A stretch of DNA of 64,000 nt from Phytoseiulus persimilis. Taxonomy: Eukaryota; Arthropoda; Arachnida; Mesostigmata; Phytoseiidae. Where the stretch lies: NCBI GenBank assembly GCA_037576195.1, contig CM075103.1, positions 18,352,001 through 18,416,000 of the forward strand, written 5' to 3'. The notes beneath the pieces are model-generated. The model did no database searches. It was not told the origin of the DNA and saw only the letters and a program-made list of their open reading frames with translations. Made by a program: the position numbers and the translations under genes. Of the stretch, positions 11,887-21,299 are shown piece after piece. Within the stretch, counting starts at the first letter, position 1. The number at the start of each line of letters is the position of its first letter.

Positions 11887-12589
11887 AAATCGGGCTTCGA
11901 ATTCTCCTCCATGGGCCTCGAAAAGTATGGTTAGATCGTAACCTTGTCCTCCGCCTCAAGGAAGTCTGGAAGGTTCTGGACGGCTACTTCGGATCGCCAC
12001 GCGTGTTCTGTGTGTGTGTGTGTGATCGGTTATGGTTCCGCAATGATCTACGCGATGCGGGCTCGAGACACCGGACCACCAATTTCTCTCCAGACCACTG
12101 TGGTACGTTCATTCTCGTTTTCCTCCGTTGAGGTGGGTTCGGGAGGCCTTCGAAAAGATCACCACTTTTCATATCCGGGTCCAACCGTACTATTTGAAAC
12201 CGCACCAAACGGGGTACTTGATACATGGCAGAACCTTGGCTTGGGTTCAGAGGCAGACTTCTCTCTGTATACGTCTTTGTGAACGCGGGTTGCATTGTGG
12301 ACGTTTTCGGTGATTCTTCGACCTCGATCTTGCCGCGGATCAACCATGGAAATATATTCTGCCGAGTCATCAACCATCCGAAGAAGCTTCGCTAGGTGGT
12401 CACTAGTGACTAGTGAGCTCCTCTGGTGGAACCTCGATACAGTCTTCGTCGTTCTCAGACTCCCCGTGGGCTCGTTCTTGATCCATCCCGATGAGCGTCT
12501 GGTTTCCAATTGAATAACTCTTCTATGGTCTCTGTATTTACGTCATCTAGACCTCATTTCTCTGCGATATCCACCGTGTTTCCAATAAT

Positions 12590-13450
12590 CTCAGTACATT
12601 GCTCCTTATTGTTGGCACACTCGCACAATGTGAGAGAATGATTTTCCAAACTGCTCTCATATTGTGTGCCGAGACCTCATCCCAGGCCTCGATTATGTTG
12701 ACGACATCTTTCTTGATGTCGTATGTTTTCCTGAATTCGACCTGCTTAGGGTCATCTCCCGTCGCGTCCTTGATAGTTTGGACATCGTTCGGCGCAAGTA
12801 GTAAGCCTTGAAGGTTGAAATGACACCTTGGTCCATCGGTTGGATCAAGGAAGTCGTATTGGGCGGGAAGAATACTACTTTCATGTTCTCCTTCATGGTT
12901 GACAGTCCCGTTGGATGACCCGGAGCATTATCCAGGAGTAGAAGTATTCTGAATCCGATTCTCTCCGTGCGACAGTATCCTTCTGCCGCTGGACAGAAAT
13001 AGTTGATGAACCAATCCTCGAAGAGAGCTTTTGTCATCCCGGATTTTGGATCCGACCGCCAGAGCACAAACAGTGCCTCTTTGCGAATTTTCTTGAGAGC
13101 TCGAGGATTCTTTGCTCGGTAAACAAGCATCGGCTTCAGCTTGAAGTCTCCTGCCGTGTTGACGCCAAGTAGGAGTGTCAGACGATCTTTAGCGATTTTG
13201 TGACCGTTGAATAATTTTACGGTAAACGCTGCGAATGTTCAGGAGGGACTCTCCTTTAAGAAGAGCCCTGTTTCATCTTCATTGAAGATCTGCTCATCCA
13301 AGTAGCCTTCTCTCTGGATCAGTTCTCTAAGTTCGTCTGGGGATAGCGCAGCCGCTTAGTGTTCGGCGCTGGCGGACTCGCCTTGAATGCGGATGTTGCC
13401 TGCTCGTTGCTTGAAACGATCGAACTATCCTCGACTCCCAACAAACGGTT
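12590..13450 (-). pseudogene. Tigger/pogo-type DDE_1 transposase remnant
   Basis: Read from high to low coordinate, the frame gives FKQRAGNIRIQGES (end of the CENP-B-like DNA-binding region), IFNEDETGLF (first catalytic Asp), FNGHKIAKDRLTLLLGVN, ILLLLDNAPGHP (second Asp) and PPNTTSLIQPMDQGVI (third acidic position), followed by FKAYYLRRTM. Spacing and motifs fit the Tigger branch of the pogo family, which cuts and pastes DNA into TA sites. An in-frame TAA before AAALSPDEL and loss of the N-terminal helix-turn-helix make it a dead copy. Terminal repeats were not found. Confidence 0.8.
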
Positions 13451-14107
13451 CGGAGCCTGTCCCGTTTTCATCTACATTGAATGTTCGGAGATCCTCGTGA
13501 AGACTCAAGGCTTCGCATGACACACTCGCACGAACCACAATGCAATGATTTGCGCCGGGACTTGAGGTGTGAAACTTGACACAGGAAGTTTCGTTCGACA
13601 ACGAAGATCGGAACTATATCCGTTAACTTTGATTGTTGGAGGGATTTTTTCGGGGCTTACTCCAAAAAATAAAACCATGGAGCCGAATGGGTTCCTTTCC
13701 CCTTCGAAAAAAGGATGACTGAGGGAGGACATCAAAGAAACCTACAATCGGGGGTACAGAGTGAGAGTCAGCAAAGATATTGGAAATTATCGACTCAGAA
13801 AGCGATTCGGAGAGGAATCGAGACGCGGTGAACGAGGAGCGGGGAGAAAGGCGCATGCGATGACGGTTACTGAACGTGACCTCCGGTTCCTGGAGAAGAA
13901 CAGAGAGAAAGTTAGTGGTGAAGACGGACAAAGAAAAATACGAGCGGACCGAGGGCCTGGGAGGAAAGCACCAGCGACGTGAACCCTCATAGACCGTTGA
14001 AACGGGGACTTCAACGATCTGTTCTATGGCAGTCTTCAGGATACTACCCTCTTCAGTTTCAGTTCCAGATCTCTTTATGAATAAAGGTTCATACAAGTCT
14101 GGCTTTC
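13451..14107. other. No gene seen
   Basis: Short shadow frames only; possibly decayed flank of the Tigger remnant on the left and 5' part of the Helentron remnant on the right. Confidence 0.3.
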
Positions 14108-15005
14108 TTGAATGACGCCAGGAGTAGAGGTTCTGAAGGTGGCACCTTTGACGAGATCGTATTTGAATACCATAAAAATCTACAACAACAGTTCGTTTAC
14201 GTCGCTATGTCGAGAGAGAAAACGGTCGACGGCTTATTCTTGACAACGCCCGATGATTGTCCCGAAAAATTTCAATTCCATCATCCAAAACAAGCGACCG
14301 CTCCTCAAATGGTACACCTCCGAACGAAACTACAACGTTTGAGTAATCACCGATTCAAAACTCAAGATCATCATCTATTAGAACGAATGGATTCTGCGAC
14401 CACGAGCCTAATGTCATGCAACGTCCAAAGTTTGCCAGCACACGCATTGGATGTCACAAGCGACAAAGTATACATGCGATCCAAAGTTTTCTGTCTCAGT
14501 GGAACTCGGAATGATAACTATAAAGTAATCATGCTAGATGATTTCAACCTCGTGACCCAAAACAAGAGACAACACAGAACTGGTGGAGTTGCTATTTACG
14601 AACGGATAGGAGCACCCATGCATGTAACTCCCACAATTACGCCAGATCTCATCGATGAAGATCATGATGACATTTGTGCCTGTTAAATACTTCTACGTTA
14701 CCAACTAACCGTCATTGCGACAGTATATATCAATCCGGGAACATCGTTCGAAGTCATTAAAGAATTCTCACTGAAATATGACCATGTTCTGTCCCTTGGT
14801 GTCCAAAACTCCACTGATTCTATGGGGTGATTCCAACTGGAACCTGAAAGACCCCCTCAGAAAGGAAAAAATTATCGAATTCATGGAAAATCAACTTGAT
14901 CTTGAACTATTGACCGATCCTGAGATATCGACAACGCGTGGCCAAACATGCATCGACATTACATTCTCAAGAGGCAAGAGCAGCGCCCCGAAGGTAATAA
15001 TTTAG
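14108..15005 (+). pseudogene. Helentron-type Rep-helicase C-terminus fused to apurinic-like endonuclease
   Basis: The first part reads GGTFDEIVFEYHKNLQQQ then FVYVAMSREKTVDGLFLTT, matching the last two helicase motifs of Pif1-like Helitron helicases, with the arginine finger in the SR pair. It continues directly into an endonuclease-like domain: LMSCNVQSLPAHALDV (N of the metal site), later LILWGDSNWNL (the G-D-x-N catalytic box) and TTRGQTCIDITFSRG (the T-x-x-G-x-x-I-D box). A helicase followed by this endonuclease is the hallmark of Helentrons, rolling-circle transposons. One in-frame stop (14,684) and a frameshift before 14,778 break it; the Rep nuclease and upstream helicase are missing. 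No hairpin or terminal signal was identified. Confidence 0.7.
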
Positions 15006-15615
15006 CGGAGCGCTGGAAGGCGATTCAGATGAGCATGCCGGCTGGTGCAAAATCCAACGTCCCGTTAGTTACTCTCCCTCTGAGAATACGGGTCTCGAGA
15101 ACCAGGTATAGCGGAAATTCGAACCTTGAGCAAGAGCATAATTGAGCGCTCGCTCTGCCGCTACTTTGCTCTGCACGGGGCTGGCGAATTCAGATGGTCC
15201 GCGCCAACGGAATTCAACGGGGAGTCGTTCACGAATTCCGAGAAGCGAGAGCGTCACGGCTTTCGGAAGTTTCTTATCTTCCCACTCAGGCGAATAACCG
15301 CTGACCCGACGGCAGTCGCCTCAGGGAATGACAGTTATGATTCAGGCAAGATTTCCCATGCCGACCTGCCACCAGCGAACCGGCAGTCAGCTAGCTGGGA
15401 GATTGGCTGGGTGATTGGCCTGAGAAGACACAGTGGACAGATGCAAAGAGGAAGAGGTTTTGTGAGAAAATCAGCGATTTTTCGAGACCAATGAGATCGC
15501 GCACCACTTTCCGAGCTCTGAAACGATCATCGGGTGGCTCACAGCGTCCGAGCGACATCCCTGCCCGCGCCCAATCACACCTCGAAGGATCTCGATCGCA
15601 TGAGTTTACCACCAC
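15006..15615. other. No gene seen
   Basis: Short frames only. May contain the trailing end of the Helentron remnant. Confidence 0.3.
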
Positions 15616-15619
15616 CAGG

Positions 15620-15775
15620 AATATCGAAAACCTGAAAAACCGAAACCCTGGAAACCGAAACCCTGAAAAACCGAAACCCTGAAAAACCGAAACCCTGAAA
15701 AACCGAAAACCTGGAATACCGAAAATCCCGAATACCTGGAGTCCCGAAACCCGGAAATACCGAAAACTTGGAATG
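15620..15775 (+). repeat. 16-bp minisatellite, unit about AAAAACCGAAACCCTG
   Basis: At least six tandem copies, the central four nearly identical and the outer ones degenerate (GGAATACCGAAAATCCCG and similar). It lies at the left edge of the first segmental duplicate. Confidence 0.85.
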
Positions 15776-16432
15776 CCGATTTCCATTGGCACATTGGATC
15801 GACAATCAGATGTTGGGGAAATATGGTGCAAGAATTTTCCCGCTGCTGCTGTTCCAAGATGTTGCAGAAATAATTTGGGCGAGGAGCCGGGCCTGGGTCT
15901 TTGGAGGAAACCGAAGCCCAGGGCGGAATTATTCTCTTTGCCCGGATCGAGGAGATTGCCACGGAAAGCGATACCAGATCATCGTGCGGACTATCAAGAC
16001 CGCAAATCTTGTGAGCGAGGCAAAAACCAATCCATCAATAGCCTTGAGATCAGGAGGTACTTCTAAACCGAGAACGCAAACGCTTCCCTTGGGTTTCATC
16101 TTGGCTCGCGGTCAGACCAGGTAGAATTCGTGACTCGATAGAGATTTTGGGAACGCATGTAACCCTCGAACATTCCTACCTACAGAGTGAGACAGAGATC
16201 ATATTTTCCTCGATGGTGCGCATTGGGCTCGAGAACTTCATGATCAAGCGTCAAGTTTGGCCGATCGAACCGTCGCTCTGATATGGATTCATGTCGATCA
16301 CTTGCTCAGTTATGGACGAGTGAAGATTTGGACTGTACGAGAAGCACATGGAAATCCCGCTCAAGTGGGTAGCTTGCCCTGAATTCGTGAGTTCGGGACA
16401 TCGAAAGTTGTCTGTGCGAGAGCTAAACTCGA

Positions 16433-17705
16433 GGAAACGCTTTTAGAATCACTCGACTTTTCTGTATTTTTCCAACAATCGTTGGGAGCTCTCGTCTGTT
16501 ATTTCGCATGCCAGAGACCATAATATAGAGAAGAAATTTCGAGGATGACAGACGGAATTCTGAGAGCCCATGAGAAAGATTCCCGGTATCTGCCCGGAAA
16601 TGCTTTTAGAATCACTGATAGAATCAGCAGTTTTATGGCTATGGAGACAACGAAGTTGGGTCGATCGTTGGGAGTCAGCGATGCCGAGGGCGAACAGTTT
16701 GACCGTTGAAGAAAAAGCGAAGATCGATGCATTTTTCGAATGTGGCCTGACACATAGGGCTATCGGAGCTGAAATCAAGCGTTCGCAAAAAGTTGTGTCA
16801 AGTTATCTCAAGAACCCAGATCTCTACAACCGTAAAAAGAAGCGCGGAGTAAAGTCCAAGCTTTCGCCGGCCGATAAGAGGCGCATTTGCCGCGCTGCGT
16901 CAAACTCAACACGTTCGAGTACGCAGATCAGACGAGATCTTGGACTTAGTGTGACTCCGAGGCGCGACCTTGAAACCTTCTCACATTGATGCTCGGCTGA
17001 TTTTTGCGAAAGAAAATATGACACGAAGGTGGAAAACGGTAGGATCGTTGTTAGAGAATCCTGTCGAATCATATAGAGTTCCTTTGCTTGCATTTGAGAC
17101 ACTCCACTTCCATGGGTTCTCTTCAGCGATGAAGAAAAGTTCTCCCTCGACGGCCCGGACGGCTTCAATCACTACTGGAGAGATTTAAGGAAGGAACCAA
17201 TGATCTTTTCACGACGCAATTTCGGGGGAGGATCGGTCATGTGTTGGGGTTGCTTTGGGTCCGTGGGGAAAGTGGAACTAGCGTTTCCCTCATCAAGAAT
17301 GGATTCCATAGAATATCAAGGGGTGCTAGATTCTCATCTTTTACCTTTTTTAAGGAGGTTCCGCCCCCTCAAACTGATATTTCAACATGATAATGCATCT
17401 GTGCATGCCAGCTCGAGTACAAATCGATGGTTGAAGTCCGAGAGGATCAAGGTTCTCAAGTGGCCAGCGTGCAGCCCTGACTTGAATCCCGTGGAGAACC
17501 TCTGGGGCATCGTCGCTCGGCGGTTATACACGGAAAACAGGCGATTCGAAAATGTGGATGAACTAAAAAGAGGCATAGTGAATGCCTGGAGCAGTATTGG
17601 GAGCAGCGTGTGGGGTTGACTCCCACACGAGGTTTGATCCGAGGGTTTCCCATGTGGTGTATAAATTCATAGAAATTTCAGCCTGATTTTAAAAGCATTT
17701 CCTTC
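16433..17705 (+). mobile_element. Tc3-like element remnant
   Basis: The sequence GGAAATGCTTTTAGAATCA at 16,596-16,614 is inverted at 17,683-17,701 with one change; a further left copy (GGAAACGCTTTTAGAATCA) sits at 16,433-16,451. Two boxes about 160 bp apart at one end resemble the doubled transposase-binding sites of Tc3. A Tc3-like transposase lies between them. Exact outer ends and TA duplications were not fixed. Confidence 0.6.
16681..17619 (+). pseudogene. Tc3-like transposase, internally deleted and frameshifted
   Basis: The N-terminus starts at ATG 16,681 (MPRANSLTVEEKAKIDAF) and has the bipartite helix-turn-helix of Tc3 (GLTHRAIGAEIKRSQKVV; SPADKRRICRAAS; STQIRRDLGLSVTPR). About 25 residues of the linker are missing after VTPR and the frame changes. 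The catalytic domain reads open from about 17,110: FSDEEKFSLDGPDG (first Asp), LIFQHDNASVHAS (second Asp), CSPDLNPVENLWG (the Glu of DD34E). Tc3 family transposases cut DNA as dimers and insert at TA. The N-terminal frame ends at a stop near 16,987, so no full protein can be made. Confidence 0.85.
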
Positions 17706-17863
17706 AGTGTATGAACGAAAGGCATCGTTGCCTTTTCCGGTGAATATTCGTTTCCGGAGGTGGCTCCGAGAATACTCCCTACTATGCACCTACGTCGCCA
17801 GTACGGAGAGTGGTGGCTCCGTTATTCGTGATGGCCGAACGACCAGAGAAACTGGCCGCTGAG

Positions 17864-20021
17864 TAGGCTTTGCATCGGTTATTTAACCGCGGTTAATAAC
17901 CGCAAATATTTCGCGGTTTTTAACCGCAATGACCGCGAGCGAACTGCGGTTATAACCGCATTTAACCGCAATTTTCCGAAACGTATGATTCTGCGAGAAA
18001 GCGTCGTGTCTGATGAGTGTACTCTGGCTGGGAATCAGGAACTAGGTGCTGAGAATTGGAGAGAAATGAATCGCTTCTGGAACTTTGAGATCTTGTGGTA
18101 TGACTCCCTTTGAACCAAGTTCGTACACGCTCCCGAAAGCCGGACCTGGCTAGCAATGATACCTGGACACACATCAGGAACAGCCTCCTCATGTACCCAT
18201 GAGCGAGCCGTTCAACGAATCGATGAGTCAGCATCGGAGGCGGAAGGTTCAATCTTCCAGAGCTTTGCGCATCTGGTAAGTTCAGGGAACAGAGCACGGT
18301 GGAAGTAGCTATTGTGTGGGCTGCACCCCCCATTGGGGGGCATCGATAAGAGGACTGTGATGAAATCCTTCCAGAAAACGGCTATCACTCATGCAGTGGT
18401 CGGAACGGAGAACATACAGGGTGGCTTTTTTTAGTCGGGAATTTTCGAGCCCGATCTTGTTTTGGCCATAACTTCGTCAATTTTTGGAATTTTTCCAAAA
18501 ATCAAAGAGTGATCGATAGAGGATATCGAGGCGAAATCCAGGAGGATCTGGTAAAAATCCCGGTCAGGAGATGGTTTTGAAAATGACCCTTTTCTTTTCG
18601 AGGTCTTCCTAAAAGTTATCGTAGAAACGTCAATATTTATCGGATCGGACTCGTGCGGGTCGCATGCGACGCGCAAAAGGAAGCCGGTCATTCGCCGGAA
18701 AACCGATTGAAGTTATCTCGTTTCTCCGAAAAATGGCAACCGATCGTATCGAGAATTCCTTTGGTGTCGAGGGTGATTTTGGCAACCGAGGGCGGAATCC
18801 TGAGCGTGGGTGATTTCCGGTGAAAATCAAAAATCATCGGATCGACCTCGCAGCTCAATGTTTAGATGATTCACCCATTTCTGAGTAATTTTCACCAGGG
18901 GAGATACCTCCGATTCCGCCTCGTTGAGGAGTTACGAGAAGAAATGCGGGAAAAAGCGAGGAAAACGAAATTAGCAAATGGGCAGGGCCTTGAAAAAGGG
19001 GTTGATACGATCGCTTGCCATTCTTCGGGGAAATGAGATAACTTCGCTCGGTTTTCCGGCGAATGACGGGCTTCCCTTTGCGCTTCCCTTTGCGCTTCAT
19101 TGCCGATATTCAACTGTCGATATCTTGGCCCCGCAAACTCGGATCGGGATTAAACTTGCCCTGCGAGTAGACGATGGATGGGAGTACTTCTAGCGATATC
19201 TGAGAAAGTGGTCAGCCTCCTCCTTCTGGGTAAACCAACCAACTTTTTCATTTTCCTCGACTGGTTTCCGCTGCCTACAGGGTTCGATAGCCCTTGAAAA
19301 GAGCTCCACAACGGTTTTTTCATCGGCGCTGTAGCTCCACTGGTTCTCGAGATATAAGCATTTTAAGTTTTCAAAAATCGATTGTTTTGGGTGGGGCCGA
19401 TTCCTTCCATGTTATCCCGGCAGGCCCTTTGGAGTCGGACAAAAATTGGGAGCACCTCAGAAGACGACCTCGAGGATTCCCAATAAAAAGAAACTCGAGA
19501 ATCAGGACGTGGAATTACGCGAGTCACCTCAACCGAATGAGGTAGCATGCCTTTGGGCACTCTTTGCTCGTGCAGAAATCGGAGCCACTTCCACATCTCA
19601 GAGTTTGCATCACTTCCTCAGCGAATCGTGAGGAGTTGAACCCGACATTGCTGACTACATCCATCGGACGGGGGGCTCCGCAAAACAAGATCTCTTTTGC
19701 ATCAGGATAATTTGTTAAAGATTTCGTGACTTGAAACGTTCAACCAATGTTCCCGGCCCCATCTGATCAAGGTCGAGCTGTAACAAACGAGTCTTTATGA
19801 GATGTGTTCTGAGATCGCGTTGTATCCGCTAATTATGTAACCTTCTTCCTGATAAGAGAGGAGAAGCTTCCTGGGAATCCTCCAGGCAGCATTCTTCTAT
19901 ATAACCGCGGTTATAACCGCGGTTTTCGGTCCTAATTTTGCGGTTAACCGCTATTGCGGTTATGGATTTGCGGTTAACCGCAACCGCGGTTATTTAGAAA
20001 TGCGGTTATTTGCAAAGCCTA
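17864..20021. mobile_element. Non-autonomous hAT-type element with AACCGC palindromes
   Basis: The ends are inverted (TAGGCTTTGCA at 17,864; TGCAAAGCCTA ending at 20,021) and are flanked by a perfect 8-bp direct repeat CCGCTGAG (17,856-17,863 and 20,022-20,029). An 8-bp target duplication and a TAG start fit the hAT superfamily. Both subterminal zones (17,875-17,970; 19,895-20,010) are packed with GCGGTTAT/ATAACCGC and GGTTAACC palindromes, probable transposase-binding sites. No transposase frame is present in the 2,158 bp. The matching spot in duplicate copies 2 and 3 (about 29,485 and 36,950) lacks the insert. Confidence 0.85.
18640..19110. repeat. Internal inverted repeat (about 110 bp arms)
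   Basis: The segment 18,640-18,755 is the reverse complement of about 19,000-19,110 (shared core CGGTTTTCCGGCGAATGAC, and GAGATAACTTC). The arms are separated by about 250 bp. They lie within the non-autonomous hAT and may be a nested foldback element or an old inverted duplication. Confidence 0.65.
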
Positions 20022-21299
20022 CCGCTGAGTCTTTCCGAGCTGGAAAAGTGACCGAGGAGGTGATGATGAAGTTTTTATTGCTTTCTTGTGGTCGTTCGCT
20101 TGAAGCTGGAATAACATGGGAGCGATCGAGGGGCACTTCCTGTTCCTCAAGCTGCTCAGGTTGGATGTGGACTCGTAGGCACGACTTCAACGAATTCCAA
20201 TGATGTTGCTTCCCATTAAAGTCAACTGGTTAGATGATCTTGAAGGAATCACCAACTTCGAGTTTCGCGGATCATGGTTCTGATACGATTTTATTGTTTC
20301 CCTGTCATCGTGTTTTGTTCGATCGTTTTCATCAGCGACCCTGCGCATCCAGCTCGGTCAGTGGGACAGAAAAGAAAGAAGCATGTCATCGATTTGGATA
20401 ACTCATATTACAAAACTCGCTTCGAACTGTGCAAAAAGATGCGGGTCTTCAATGCCGTTGAAATGGTCAAAGTCCAAAGGTACGCCGCCGCCTTCTTTCG
20501 TAAATGTGGACCAAAGATGATTGTGAAACTGGGATCGAAATTCAATTTTCCCGCCTTTGGTGAGCAAAACAGTTTTGCTCTAACTTGAAAACATGGCTGG
20601 TCGGGTGGAAGAGGGAAGCTGAGAGGGGGGAGTTGCAGGGAGTGATTCCAAAGCTTTGCCACCGCTCGAGATTCGAGACACATTCAAGTTCATTCGTTCG
20701 AATATTATAGTATATTATCCATCCGGATTATGCCCCTCGCTGAAACTTGAGGCCCTCTGCTCCCCGTGATCTCCTTACGTTGCATCCACCGGGAGGATCT
20801 TCTACCCCCCGATGCAGCCCATGGAGCCGCACCAACCATGGCCTCTCTCACTCCACTCACTCACGCAAGTGCAGACTCCCAGGGATTTTTTTCCTAAAAA
20901 ATATCATCATAAAGAAAGCTCAAGTTGGGTCGGGGAGATTCTCCCCCTCCCTTTTCCTCCTCATAACTCTCTGGAGGGATCCGATTTCGCTTTTCTTCTT
21001 CATTGATCGATAACACAAAAAGTAATGCATGCTTTGTTTGCAAATTGCGCAGAACGGTGGAGAGTTAGGCCTCGCCGTTTCTTTTTTCGGAGAAGCTCAT
21101 TCGACCGGTCATGGAAACGATCGATGAAAAGCGGCCGAATTCGTTCGAGAAATGGCGAGCGATCGTATCGGCCTCAGGAAATCGCTGATGTCTCGACAAA
21201 ACCTCGTCCTCTTCACATTTCTCCCCCTATCTTCTCGGGGAAGCCGACCTTTGAAATTTTCCCCATGCTAAATGATTACACACATCCTTACTATTTATA

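Larger units (their letters stand above)
7100..12585. other. Large unassigned region
   Basis: No gene was recognised with confidence. Several moderately open but broken stretches suggest old transposon or pseudogene debris; the two best are listed separately (7,728-7,965 minus and 9,782-9,968 plus). A 14-bp palindrome CGGACACGTGTCCG lies at 10,143-10,156. A pair of diverged direct repeats lies near 11.5 and 11.8 kb. Confidence 0.3.

Noticed and set aside
15575-15831. Phe/Gly-rich minus-strand frames (FQGFGFSGF repeats)
   Set aside because: They are translations of the 16-bp minisatellite and shift frame with it.
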